The position numbers and the translations under genes are program-made. A model generated the notes under the pieces. The model was given only the letters and a program-made list of their open reading frames with translations, did not search any database and had not been told where the DNA came from. Below are positions 55,053 to 63,748 of a DNA stretch of 64,000 nucleotides, in pieces. How positions within the stretch are numbered: the first letter of the stretch is position 1; every line of letters starts with the position of its first letter. The stretch comes from Pseudomonas sp. Fl4BN1. GTDB lineage: Bacteria > Pseudomonadota > Gammaproteobacteria > Pseudomonadales > Pseudomonadaceae. Location: the NCBI RefSeq assembly GCF_009908285.1, contig NZ_JAAARM010000004.1, positions 248,001 to 312,000 on the forward strand, written 5' to 3'.

Positions 55053-55976
55053 CTACAACCAGCGCTGGATCCGCCGGCGCAGCCATTGCTCGGCGCTGAC
55101 AAAGGTAATGCCCAACAGCACCAGCATCGCGCCAAACACAAAGTTGAGGCTCAAGGGCTCACCCAGCAATACGACGCCGAAGGTTACGCCGAACATCGGC
55201 GTCATGAAGGAAAACACCGCCAGGTTCGCCGCCAGATAACGACGCAGCAGCCAGAACCAGGTCAAGTAGCTGAAAAACGATACCACCAGGCCCTGGAACA
55301 ACACACTGGCCACGGCCACCGGGGTCAGGCTGACCTGGGTCACCTGGCCGCTGAGCACAGCAATCAACAACAAGCCGACAAAGCCGACAATCAATTGATA
55401 GAACAGGGTCAGGGTTGCCGGCGCCTCGGACAATCGCGAAGCACGTACCACCACCGTGGTAGCGCCCCAGGCCAACCCCGCCAAAACCCCCAGCGCGTCG
55501 CCCAGGAGCATGCGCCGATCCAGGTTGTCCAGTGAGATCCCCCCGGCAAAAGCAATGCTGATGCCGACAAAGGCAAGGACAATCCCCAGCCACTGCAAAG
55601 GGCGCAAGCGCTCACTGGGCAGCAGCCAATTGACCCCGAGTGCGGTAAAGATCGGCGCGGTATAAAGAAACACCGACATGTGCGCCGCACTGGTCAGTTT
55701 CAGGCCCTCGGCAATGCACAAGAACTCCAGGCCGAACAGAGCGCCGGCCAACAAGCCACCGCGCCAGGTACTGGAAACCTGGGACCATCCGCCTTTCCAG
55801 CACATCAGCAGGGCCACCAGCAGCGCCGAGATCCCGGAACGGGCGGCAGCCTGCATCACCGGCGCAATATCTGCCGCCGCCCATTTGATCATCACCTGCT
55901 GCACGCCCCAAATCAGGCACAGCCCCACCATCACCTTCAGGGCAAATCCATCGACGTTGCGTCGCTCGATACTCAC
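55053..55976 (-). CDS. EamA/DMT-family transporter
   Basis: The 307-residue protein MSIERRNVDGFALKVMVGLC has ten hydrophobic helices and two EamA repeats (GGLLAGALFGLEFLCIAEGL in the first and ALGVLAGLAWGATTVVVRAS in the second, with FGVTFGVVLLGEPLSLNFVF at the end). It is a metabolite exporter of unknown substrate, convergent with the YbfB-type gene and transcribed alone. Confidence 0.87.
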   Translation of the reverse strand: MSIERRNVDGFALKVMVGLCLIWGVQQVMIKWAAADIAPVMQAAARSGISALLVALLMCWKGGWSQVSSTWRGGLLAGALFGLEFLCIAEGLKLTSAAHMSVFLYTAPIFTALGVNWLLPSERLRPLQWLGIVLAFVGISIAFAGGISLDNLDRRMLLGDALGVLAGLAWGATTVVVRASRLSEAPATLTLFYQLIVGFVGLLLIAVLSGQVTQVSLTPVAVASVLFQGLVVSFFSYLTWFWLLRRYLAANLAVFSFMTPMFGVTFGVVLLGEPLSLNFVFGAMLVLLGITFVSAEQWLRRRIQRWL

Positions 55977-56086
55977 CGCCCCTCCTCACATTGATGCAAC
56001 AACATGCTACTTACCCGATATATAAAGACAGCTCCCCGAGAACCGCCGGGGGCGAATGATGATGAAAAACCGTCAAGCAAGACCGC

Positions 56087-56515
56087 TTAGCCCCGTGGCC
56101 CAGAACCTGCAACGGGCGCCCAACGACCAGCACAATAGACACCGAAACTGCAGGCCAGGGCACTGACCACCAAGCCCCAGGCCATGTCCATTACGGCCAG
56201 CGACGCCGACCAGCCCTTCAAGGTCGCCCAGTTGCTCAGGTCATAAGTGCCGTAGGCCACCAGCCCGAGCAGCGCCCCCAGGCGTGCCGCACGCTGCCAG
56301 CCGCCCTGAAGCAGGGCAGGCCGCACCGCGAACAACACACAACCCGAGACGTAGAGGAGATAGAACAGCGCCGCTGGCAGCAGCCGCGGCTGTTCAAGCA
56401 GCAGTGAACCCAGTTGGGCCCGGTAGGTGGGGCCCATCATCAGCCCCAGCCACAGTGCGTCGAGCAGCAAAAAAGCCAGTAAGGTGGCGAACCAGGCAAC
56501 CAGCGTGGTTTTCAT
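56087..56515 (-). CDS. DUF2177 membrane protein
   Basis: The 142-residue protein MKTTLVAWFATLLAFLLLDA has four membrane helices and the family pattern LDALWLGLMMGPTYRAQLGS, with LVAYGTYDLSNWATLKGWSA near the middle and VMDMAWGLVVSALAC at the end. The function is unknown. Confidence 0.88.
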   Translation of the reverse strand: MKTTLVAWFATLLAFLLLDALWLGLMMGPTYRAQLGSLLLEQPRLLPAALFYLLYVSGCVLFAVRPALLQGGWQRAARLGALLGLVAYGTYDLSNWATLKGWSASLAVMDMAWGLVVSALACSFGVYCAGRWAPVAGSGPRG

Positions 56516-56543
56516 GAGCGTCGACCGCAGGATGAAATGCGTT

Positions 56544-57380
56544 TCAGCTTAGCTCGATGCGATCTGCATGAATGACAATCTGGCCCTGTTTGTAGAGCGT
56601 GCCGATAGCCTTCTTGAAGTTACCCTTGCTGACCCCGAACAAACTGCTGATCAATGCAGGATCGCTCTTGTCACTGACCGCCAGGGTGCCATTGCTTTCC
56701 CGCAACTTGGCGAGGATCTTCGAGTTCAGGCTGGTGGCCGCCTGTTCACCCACCGGTTGCAGGCTGAGGCTGATCTTGCCATCGGTTCGTACTTCCTTGA
56801 TGAAGCCCTTCTCTTGCATACCGGAACGCAGGAACTTGAACACTTCGTTCTTGTGAATCAGACCCCAGTGCTTGTTGTTGATAATCGCCTTGAAGCCCAT
56901 GTCGGTGGATTCTGCCACCAACAGGTCGACTTCCTCGCCCGCCTTGTAAGTGGCCGCAGTCTTGTCCAAGTAGCGGTCCAGGCGGGCCGTGGCGGTGATA
57001 CGGCGGGTGTGCTTGTCCAGGTAGACATGCACCACGCAGTACTCGCCGGCCGTCATCTGGCGCTTTTCCTCGGAGTACGGCAGCAGCAGATCCTTGGGCA
57101 GCCCCCAATCCAGGAACACCCCGATGCTGTTAACTTCGACAACTTTAAGACTGGCGAACTCGCCGACTTGAACTTTCGGCTTCTCGGTAGTTGCGATTAA
57201 CTTGTCAGCACTGTCCAGATAAACAAAAACATTCAACCAGTCTTCATCTTCACTGGGAATATCCTTGGGAATATAACGATTGGGCAGCAATATTTCGCCA
57301 TCCGCACCACCGTCCAGATACAAACCGAAGTTAGTGTGTTTAACCACTTGCAAACTGTTGTAGCGCCCGACTAAAGCCAT
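56544..57380 (-). CDS. CvfB-like S1 RNA-binding protein (YitL family)
   Basis: The start MALVGRYNSLQVVKHTNFGL at 57380 gives 278 residues. There are three S1-type domains (GRYNSLQVVKHTNFGLYLDG, FASLKVVEVNSIGVFLDWGL and VDLLVAESTDMGFKAIINNK) and a C-terminal winged helix (SDPALISSLFGVSKGNFKKA). CvfB affects virulence-factor expression in Staphylococcus and binds RNA. The Pseudomonas role is uncharacterised. Confidence 0.9.
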   Translation of the reverse strand: MALVGRYNSLQVVKHTNFGLYLDGGADGEILLPNRYIPKDIPSEDEDWLNVFVYLDSADKLIATTEKPKVQVGEFASLKVVEVNSIGVFLDWGLPKDLLLPYSEEKRQMTAGEYCVVHVYLDKHTRRITATARLDRYLDKTAATYKAGEEVDLLVAESTDMGFKAIINNKHWGLIHKNEVFKFLRSGMQEKGFIKEVRTDGKISLSLQPVGEQAATSLNSKILAKLRESNGTLAVSDKSDPALISSLFGVSKGNFKKAIGTLYKQGQIVIHADRIELS

Positions 57381-57732
57381 TTCCAATACCCTCATTGCGT
57401 GGGCGACATTCTACCTGTTTTCCGCGCCGGCGTTGACGCTCCTGAAACGCCAATGGGGAAAATCCATGAGGAGCCTTGATTTTCTGGCCCTCTTGACGAG
57501 CCGCTACCCATTCGTCCGGCGGACAAAGGGCTATCATGCCCGTACAAACGCGTTGCAACGCGTACTCCTGGTAAAAGGTCCTTATTTAAAACAGCCACTT
57601 AGGAAGATTTCAGCGAGATAAACTTAGGGAAAAAGCATAAAAGCACGCCATCATTCCCAATAATATTTGCCAAGCAATTGTCAAGCATTTCTGATAAGAT
57701 GCCTGGCCAAATTAATTTTCCCGACAGGTTAA
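57381..57732. other. Intergenic region upstream of the small gene at 57733
   Basis: The stretch is AT-rich near 57590-57730 and holds no supported frame. It presumably contains divergent promoters for the CvfB-like gene and the small gene, but no clear box was identified. Confidence 0.4.
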
Positions 57733-57921
57733 ATGGCCGCCATGCGAGTAAAAGCCTCCAACAGCAAAGCAAAACCAGCTCCCGCCGTTGAAACCAGCGA
57801 ATCGATCAACGAACAAATCGCGGCCTTCCTGAAATCGGGCGGCGAAATCCAGCAAATTGACAAAGGTGTCAGTGGCCAGACTTTCGGCCCATCCAAACAG
57901 ATCAGCCTCGGCAAAAAGTAA
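57733..57921 (+). CDS. Small basic conserved hypothetical protein (62 aa)
   Basis: The frame MAAMRVKASNSKAKPAPAVE has a disordered Lys/Ala-rich start and a helical core (SINEQIAAFLKSGGEIQQID) ending KGVSGQTFGPSKQISLGKK. An in-frame ATG at 57742 is an alternative start. It resembles the small basic proteins co-purifying with ribosomes or nucleoids, but I do not recognise the family. It stands alone. Confidence 0.6.
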   Translation: MAAMRVKASNSKAKPAPAVETSESINEQIAAFLKSGGEIQQIDKGVSGQTFGPSKQISLGKK

Positions 57922-58118
57922 CCCCCCGCACTATTCTGGTCCCTTAGCGCTTTGCCCTCAAAGCGCTAGGACTGGCACCTTCATCCCCCCTCCTATCTGT
58001 GAACAAATCGACGAACGGCCCTCATCCCCAGGCATTCGCCGGTATTCTTGCGACCTTCTAGATCAATCGTTTCAACCGACTTTCAGGTTGTCACTCCGCG
58101 CAGTCCTGGGAGTGCTGC

Positions 58119-58838
58119 ATGCTCAAACCCTCAGTCCTGGTCGTCAGCCTGCTGCTGGCCTCCCCCCTCGCCCAAGGGCAGATTTTCCAGCGTGAACTGG
58201 GCGACTTCGACCTCAAGCTGGGCACCAGCCCAAGCCGCAGCATGGCCCAGGGACTGGTCAAACCCTCATCCAGTGGCTCCTTCCATGGCGGCCTCGACCT
58301 GAGCCACGACAGCGGCTGGTACTTTGGACAATGGTCCCCGAGCATGGGCCTGAGCCCTTCGAGCAATCTAGAAGTGGACTCCTACCTGGGCTTCAAGCAG
58401 CCCTTCGATCAGACCCTGGGCTACGAGTGGGGGATGATCCACTACAACTACCCGCAACTGCACACCCAGGACAGCCAGGAGTTCTACGGCGGCCTGAGCC
58501 TGCTGGGCAGCCGCTTCGGCGCGGCCTTCAGCAATGATCCAGACAAACGCAACAGCACCCTGTTCGCCGACCTGGGCGGCAACCCGCCGTTCGGCATAGG
58601 CGTCAGCGTCAAATACACCACTCACCAGTTGAACAATGGCGTGTCTGTAGCCAACGGCGGTTATGTCGCCGGCTTCAGCGACTGGTCGATCAAACTCTCG
58701 CGGCCCTGGCTGGGGATCGACCTGAACCTGATCTACAGTGACTCCAGCCTCAACGGTACGGACTGCTCCGCCTACTCCGGACACAACGCCGAATGCGACG
58801 GCCTGCTCACCTTCAAGGCCGAGCGGGCGTTCTATTAA
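58119..58838 (+). CDS. TorF-family outer-membrane protein
   Basis: The 239-residue protein has a signal peptide (MLKPSVLVVSLLLASPLAQG) and then alternating beta strands (SSNLEVDSYLGFKQPFDQTL and YEWGMIHYNYPQLHTQDSQE). The family signature of putative porins is SGSFHGGLDLSHDSGWYFGQ, with WSPSM following. The C-terminus ends in aromatic Phe-Tyr, as outer-membrane barrels do. The substrate is unknown. It is probably monocistronic. Confidence 0.8.
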   Translation: MLKPSVLVVSLLLASPLAQGQIFQRELGDFDLKLGTSPSRSMAQGLVKPSSSGSFHGGLDLSHDSGWYFGQWSPSMGLSPSSNLEVDSYLGFKQPFDQTLGYEWGMIHYNYPQLHTQDSQEFYGGLSLLGSRFGAAFSNDPDKRNSTLFADLGGNPPFGIGVSVKYTTHQLNNGVSVANGGYVAGFSDWSIKLSRPWLGIDLNLIYSDSSLNGTDCSAYSGHNAECDGLLTFKAERAFY

Positions 58839-58903
58839 GCGGCTGAACTGCCAGAGGTCTTCCGGGTTCAGATGAAAGACCCCGCACTCGCCAGGACTCG
58901 AAC

Positions 58904-59773
58904 ATGTCGCGCCGGTGGCACCTGCTTATCCCGCTCCTGATCCTCAGCCTGCTGCTCAGTGCCTGCAGCCGGGTCGGCCTGGCCTATCGCAACCTGGATG
59001 TGATCATCCCCTGGTCCCTCAACGACTACCTGGACATGCGCAGCGAACAGAAGAGCTGGTTCGACCAGCGTCTGCAGCAGCACCTGAACTGGCATTGCAC
59101 CACCCAGTTGCCGGGCTACCTGGACTGGCTCGATCGCCTGCAACTGATGGTGCAAGACAACCAGGTCAATGACCAGGCGCTACAGGCCCGTACCCAGGAA
59201 GCGAAACAAGCCATCGCCGCAACCGCACGACAAATCGCTCCGTCAGCAGTGGAACTGCTGCAGGACCTGGACGACCAGCAGGTCAAGGACATGAATGCAG
59301 CCTTCGCCAAGGACCTGCAAAAGCACCAGGAGCAATACCTCAAGCCGCCCCTGCCACGACAGATCGAGCAACGCAGCCAACGCATGAGCAAGCGTCTGAA
59401 TGCCTGGATGGGCCCCTTGAGTCCAAGCCAGCAGCAGCGAGTCGAGCAGTGGTCCGCGTCACTGGGGGAGCAGAACCAACAATGGATCGCCAACCGCGCG
59501 CACTGGCAGGCACAGTTCAGCGCGGCCGTGGAACAGCGCCAGAACAACGACTTCCCTCAACGCATCGAGCAGTTGCTGGTCAACCGCGAAAGCTTATGGA
59601 CAGCCGACTACCGCCGGGCCTACGCCCACACCGAACAGGCCGCGCGCAGCCTGTTGGTGGACCTGATGGCCGCAAGCAGCCCGGGCCAACGCCAGCGCCT
59701 GCTGCAGAAGATCGACGGCATACGCAAGGATTTCACCGCCTTGAAATGCCTGCAGAACGCCCACCAGGGCTAG
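58904..59773 (+). CDS. DUF6279-family lipoprotein
   Basis: The 289-residue protein starts MSRRWHLLIPLLILSLLLSA with lipobox LSAC, giving a lipidated Cys near residue 21. The mature protein is helical and Gln-rich (SVELLQDLDDQQVKDMNAAF-type helices), with the family motif VIIPWSLNDYLDMRSEQKSW. It is periplasmic and membrane-anchored, with unknown function. It follows the TorF-family gene by 65 bases. Confidence 0.85.
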   Translation: MSRRWHLLIPLLILSLLLSACSRVGLAYRNLDVIIPWSLNDYLDMRSEQKSWFDQRLQQHLNWHCTTQLPGYLDWLDRLQLMVQDNQVNDQALQARTQEAKQAIAATARQIAPSAVELLQDLDDQQVKDMNAAFAKDLQKHQEQYLKPPLPRQIEQRSQRMSKRLNAWMGPLSPSQQQRVEQWSASLGEQNQQWIANRAHWQAQFSAAVEQRQNNDFPQRIEQLLVNRESLWTADYRRAYAHTEQAARSLLVDLMAASSPGQRQRLLQKIDGIRKDFTALKCLQNAHQG

Positions 59774-59789
59774 CTAGCCCTATCATCGT

Positions 59790-60182
59790 CTAGGCGATCT
59801 GGGCCTTGGACGCCACCTCGTCAAAGGTTTCCGGGGCCAGCCCGTCAACCTGCTCATCCAGCACCTGACGCGGGTGATCATGACCCGGAATACTGCTGTC
59901 GATCAGGCACAGCAGACTGGAGCCACGGGGCGTCAGCACGAAGTTCTCGCCATTGCCCCCTTCGACCTCCGGCCTGGCCTGAATAAAGCGCCTGTCCAGC
60001 AGCAACTTTTCGTATCCGCTGGCCATGCCTTTCAGGTCATCCAGATTGCCAGAGGGCTCCCCCGCCACCGCCTTCGCGGCGGCATGCTGCTCGGCATAGG
60101 CGCGCGGGGTGAAACTGTGGCCGGCACCGTTCTGCACCTCGTGCAGCAGTCGTTCGATCAGATCCCAGTTATACGTCGTCAT
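59790..60182 (-). CDS. DUF2513-like hypothetical protein
   Basis: The 130-residue protein MTTYNWDLIERLLHEVQNGA begins like DUF2513 proteins (DWDLIRKILLE). It has a winged-helix-like pattern, with helix ASGYEKLLLDRRFIQARPEV, then FVLTPRGSSLLCLIDS. This suggests a small regulatory or phage-derived fold. It is convergent with the DUF6279 gene and divergent from the DUF899 gene. The function is unknown. Confidence 0.65.
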   Translation of the reverse strand: MTTYNWDLIERLLHEVQNGAGHSFTPRAYAEQHAAAKAVAGEPSGNLDDLKGMASGYEKLLLDRRFIQARPEVEGGNGENFVLTPRGSSLLCLIDSSIPGHDHPRQVLDEQVDGLAPETFDEVASKAQIA

Positions 60183-60377
60183 CCTGATTCAACCTCCAGA
60201 CAAGAGAATGAACTGCCTTTCACAGGTTGTGACCGGCAGGGCTTTGTGCCGTTCAGCAAATACCCCGCTCCGAGGTGACCCCTGATCGGAAAACCACTGG
60301 GCAGCTTGTCGACCCACGACCACGCCAAACGACTAGCGTGTGTAAGACCTATCGCCCCTGCCGTGAGGAGAGACGCC

Positions 60378-61124
60378 ATGAGCATCACCGATCACCCCGT
60401 GGTCTCCCGGGAACAATGGCTGCAAGCGCGCAAGCAACACCTGATCCACGAAAAGGCCTTTACCCGCCAACGCGACCAACTCAGTGCCGAACGTCGGGCG
60501 CTGCCCTGGGTAAAGATCGACCAGCCCTATCGCTTTCAGGGCCCCAAGGGCCCGCTGAGCCTGGCGGAGCTGTTCGGCGGTCGCAGCCAGTTGCTGGTCT
60601 ATCACTTCATGTTCGGTGCCGGCTGGGAGGATGGCTGCAAAGGCTGTTCATTCCTCGCCGACCATTTCGATGGCGCCAACCAGCACCTGGCCCATCACGA
60701 CGTGGCCCTGGTGGCGGTGTCCCATGCGCCCTATGCCGAATTCCAGGCCTTCCGCCAGCGCATGGGCTGGCGCTTCGACTGGTATTCCAGTGCCGGTGAC
60801 AACTTCAACCGGGACTTCGGGGTCAGCCTCAGTGCCGAGCAACTGGCCGAGGGCAGCGCGACCTACAACTATGAAAGGGCCAGTGGCGGCGAAGAGGAAT
60901 TGCCGGGGCTGAGCGTGTTCTATCGCAACGACCAGGGTGAGATCTTTCATACCTACTCCACCTACGCCCGTGGCCTGGATCTGTTGGTGGGGGCCTACAA
61001 CTTCCTGGACCTGACCCCCAAGGGGCGAAATGAGCAGCAGATCATGGGTTGGGTTCGCCATCACGATCGGTATGAGGAAGCATCGAAGAACAAGGGCAGC
61101 TCCGGTTGCGGCTGTGAGGATTGA
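60378..61124 (+). CDS. DUF899 thioredoxin-like protein
   Basis: The 248-residue protein MSITDHPVVSREQWLQARKQ has the family order EKAFTRQRDQLSAERRALPW, the GAGWEDGCKGCSFLADHFDG motif with its CxxC pair, and a C-terminal GAYNFLDLTPKGRNE region. DUF899 members have a thioredoxin fold. The enzyme role is unknown. The C-terminus is Cys/Gly-rich (GSSGCGCED). A REPIN lies just downstream. Confidence 0.88.
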   Translation: MSITDHPVVSREQWLQARKQHLIHEKAFTRQRDQLSAERRALPWVKIDQPYRFQGPKGPLSLAELFGGRSQLLVYHFMFGAGWEDGCKGCSFLADHFDGANQHLAHHDVALVAVSHAPYAEFQAFRQRMGWRFDWYSSAGDNFNRDFGVSLSAEQLAEGSATYNYERASGGEEELPGLSVFYRNDQGEIFHTYSTYARGLDLLVGAYNFLDLTPKGRNEQQIMGWVRHHDRYEEASKNKGSSGCGCED

Positions 61125-61131
61125 GAGCGCT

Positions 61132-61181
61132 TTCGCCGATAAACCGGCTCCTACCCCCGTAGGAAGCGGATTGTCGGCGAA
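61132..61181. repeat. REPIN (short-spaced pair of REP sequences)
   Basis: TTCGCCGATAAACCGGCTCCTAC and its inverted partner GTAGGAAGCGGATTGTCGGCGAA are separated by 4 bases, just after the DUF899 stop. They could form a stable hairpin in the transcript and protect its 3' end. Confidence 0.8.
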
Positions 61182-61244
61182 TGACCAGCACAAACCTGTC
61201 GCAGACTGCGACGGCGATCCTGCCCAGCCAACTAAGCTTCAATC

Positions 61245-62192
61245 ATGACCGCCGCCTATCACAGCCTCCACGAATACACCCTGCGCATGAGCCGTGTTCT
61301 GGAGCATATCGACCAACACCTGGACCAGCCCCTGGAGCTGGCGGATCTGGCGCGGGTGGCGCATTTCTCGCCCTACCACTTCCATCGCCTGTTCAGCGCC
61401 TGGGTCGGCGAACCGCTGGGCGCCTATCTACGGCGCCGGCGCCTGGCCTGTGGCGCCTACCTCATGGCCAGCCGCCCCGAGGCCTCGATCCTGGAAATCG
61501 CCCTGGAGGTTGGCTTCGGCTCGGGAGAGGCATTCTCCCGCGCCTTCAAACAACACTTCTCAGTCTCCCCCAGCACCTGGCGCGACACCGAACCAAAACG
61601 CTGGCACCGTCGCCTCGACGACATCCGCGAACGCCGTTTGCGGGAATTGAGCAATCCTGATCAGACCCACATCCCCGCCTTCGACGATCCTGACGCCTTC
61701 ATGCACCTGAAGGACACCACCATGAACGTCACCCTGCAGCAGCTGCCCACCAGCCGCGTGGCCTACCTGCGCTACATCGGCGCCTACGGCCCGGGCATCG
61801 GCCTGTTCTGGCGCGAAACCGCCGCGCCCTGGATGCTTGCGCACAACCTGTTCAACCGCGTGCGCTACGGTATCGGTCACGATGACCCGGACGTCACCCC
61901 GGCCGACAAATGCCGCTACGACGCCTGCGTGGAAGTCCCTGAAGACTTCAATGCCCGAGCCCCCGCCGTAGTCACCACCCTGCCCGGTGGCCTGTATGCC
62001 GTGGCCTCCTACCGAGGGCTTGGCCCGGCCATCGGCGATGCCTGGATCGAACTGTGCCGCGACTGGCTGCCCAAGAGCGGCTTGCAATTCGACCCGCGCC
62101 CGGCCTTCGAGCGCTATCCGGTGGATGCCTATTACGACGTCAAGACGGGGGAGCTGGAGTGTGAGATCTGCATTCCGGTGAAGGCGCTTTAG
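61245..62192 (+). CDS. AraC-family regulator with GyrI-like effector domain
   Basis: The 315-residue protein has the DNA-binding domain first (LADLARVAHFSPYHFHRLFS and EIALEVGFGSGEAFSRAFKQ), then a C-terminal GyrI-like/BmrR-type ligand domain (VAYLRYIGAYGPGIGLFWRE and YYDVKTGELECEICIPVKAL), the SoxS/Rob-like layout. It probably responds to a hydrophobic cation or toxin. The target is unknown, and nothing regulated is obvious beside it. Confidence 0.9.
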   Translation: MTAAYHSLHEYTLRMSRVLEHIDQHLDQPLELADLARVAHFSPYHFHRLFSAWVGEPLGAYLRRRRLACGAYLMASRPEASILEIALEVGFGSGEAFSRAFKQHFSVSPSTWRDTEPKRWHRRLDDIRERRLRELSNPDQTHIPAFDDPDAFMHLKDTTMNVTLQQLPTSRVAYLRYIGAYGPGIGLFWRETAAPWMLAHNLFNRVRYGIGHDDPDVTPADKCRYDACVEVPEDFNARAPAVVTTLPGGLYAVASYRGLGPAIGDAWIELCRDWLPKSGLQFDPRPAFERYPVDAYYDVKTGELECEICIPVKAL

Positions 62193-62215
62193 CGCAGAAC
62201 CCACCCGGAAACGAC

Positions 62216-62246
62216 ACGGGGGAGCCAATGCTCCCCCGTATTTTTT
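62216..62246 (+). terminator. Rho-independent terminator of the AraC-GyrI gene
   Basis: ACGGGGGAGC-N4-GCTCCCCCGT is a perfect 10-base stem, then A and six T, 23 bases after the stop. Confidence 0.93.
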
Positions 62247-62266
62247 CCGCTTGAGCCCTGCGCGCC

Positions 62267-63748
62267 CTAGAGGCTGTCGCTGGTGGAGAAGCTTCCACCG
62301 TCGCGGGAACGGGTACTGCTCGAAGAAGTACTGAACCCAGAACTGCTCGACGAAGCCTCGGAGCCAGTGCCACTCGAGGATGTGCTAGCACCTGAAGATT
62401 TCCACGAACCGCTGGAACTGGAGCTGGTGCGACTCGATGAAACTCTTGAGTCTGAGCCTTTCAACAAATCGCTGAAAGCAGAGCTGCTGGACGCACGGCT
62501 AGCACCTGAGTCGCCCCACGAACTGCTGGATCTGGAGGGCCCGGAATTAGGGCTGTTGCCCAAAGTCGCTTCGGCTAATGCATTCGCTACCGTAAAGGCA
62601 CTTTTCACCAAACTCAGCACCGCAGCCCTACCCTCGCCGGCACTGGATTCGTCGGCCTCATCAGCCTCCTCCTCTTCCTCCAGCAGGCGTTCTATCCGCT
62701 TGGCCTGCTTATATTCCTTGCGAGCCTTCTTACACTTGCGCTCTAGAAGCGGCACACGAACCTGCAGCTCATCCAGCTCGACACGCATTCCTCGGACTTG
62801 CAACACCAGCGCATCATCCTCTGGGCCTACCGTCTGCGCGGCCAGTCGCTCCAACTCCTGAATACTCATATCGTTCAATTGCTCAGCCAGCAGCTGCGAC
62901 GCCCGGACCAGATGCTGATCACGCCTGAGACTGAAGACCTCCAGTTCGGCGTAGACTTCCTTGGCCTGAACCTTGGCCGCGTCCAATGCCTGCGCTCCTG
63001 CTCTGAGAGCCTGCTGCAACTTCACAAAATCAAAAGCTGCGGAAAACCGGCTATGCAAATTGGACACTTTGGCCTGCTGGGCCGCCAGCTCCCGTTCAGC
63101 CTGACGGAGAGCCGCTTCGCTGGCCTCCTGAATGGCAAGCAGGGTCTGCTCGGCCTGCCAGTTTGCAGTGAAGTTGCAAAGCTTGGCGACCCACCGATCC
63201 AAGCCCCGCCAAGGCGTCCAACGCGGGTACGTCTCGGTACCAAACTTGCGCACTTTAAGGTACAGATACAGCCGATCCACCTGAAAGCTCCGCAACTTGG
63301 TCGCGCACTCGTCACGCAACTCTCTACAGGATTCGGCCGCAGCAGCTTGCGCCGCCTCAGTGGCGTGCAAGGCATGAACCTGCTGCTGATACTCAGGGTC
63401 TTCAGCCAACTGGCGATCGAGCGCCGCACTCTGGGCCTGAACCTCTGCAGAGACCTCCAGCAACATCTGTTGATGCCGCTCCACGCCAGCCTCAGCCTTC
63501 GCCTGACGTTCAGCTACCTGGGCCTCTTCGTTTTTGCGCTGTTCCAACAAACGCGTAATCTCAAGAGACTGTTGCAAATCTCCCTTGAGTTGATAACGGG
63601 CGATCTGGGCCAACGCGTAACTGATCTCCTGCCGCAGGCTCAGCTCCCGACTATGGGCCAGGGATAACTCTTGCTGGAGAGCGCGCAGTTCACTGTCATA
63701 GCGCTGCAAATCGTCACTCATAGGCATCAGCGTATTATTTGAGCTCAT
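62267..63748 (-). CDS. Coiled-coil protein with Ser-rich tail, unknown function
   Basis: The ATG at 63748 overlaps the stop of the upstream gene (TGATG), giving 493 residues. Coiled coils run through about residues 10-120 and 185-355, an acidic stretch (LLEEEEEADEADESSAGEG) follows, and the last 100 residues are Ser-rich with repeated SSSS runs. There is no signal peptide, so the tail is probably a cytoplasmic low-complexity segment. It is co-transcribed and probably translationally coupled with the cut-off upstream gene. I do not recognise the family. Confidence 0.8.
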   Translation of the reverse strand: MSSNNTLMPMSDDLQRYDSELRALQQELSLAHSRELSLRQEISYALAQIARYQLKGDLQQSLEITRLLEQRKNEEAQVAERQAKAEAGVERHQQMLLEVSAEVQAQSAALDRQLAEDPEYQQQVHALHATEAAQAAAAESCRELRDECATKLRSFQVDRLYLYLKVRKFGTETYPRWTPWRGLDRWVAKLCNFTANWQAEQTLLAIQEASEAALRQAERELAAQQAKVSNLHSRFSAAFDFVKLQQALRAGAQALDAAKVQAKEVYAELEVFSLRRDQHLVRASQLLAEQLNDMSIQELERLAAQTVGPEDDALVLQVRGMRVELDELQVRVPLLERKCKKARKEYKQAKRIERLLEEEEEADEADESSAGEGRAAVLSLVKSAFTVANALAEATLGNSPNSGPSRSSSSWGDSGASRASSSSAFSDLLKGSDSRVSSSRTSSSSSGSWKSSGASTSSSGTGSEASSSSSGFSTSSSSTRSRDGGSFSTSDSL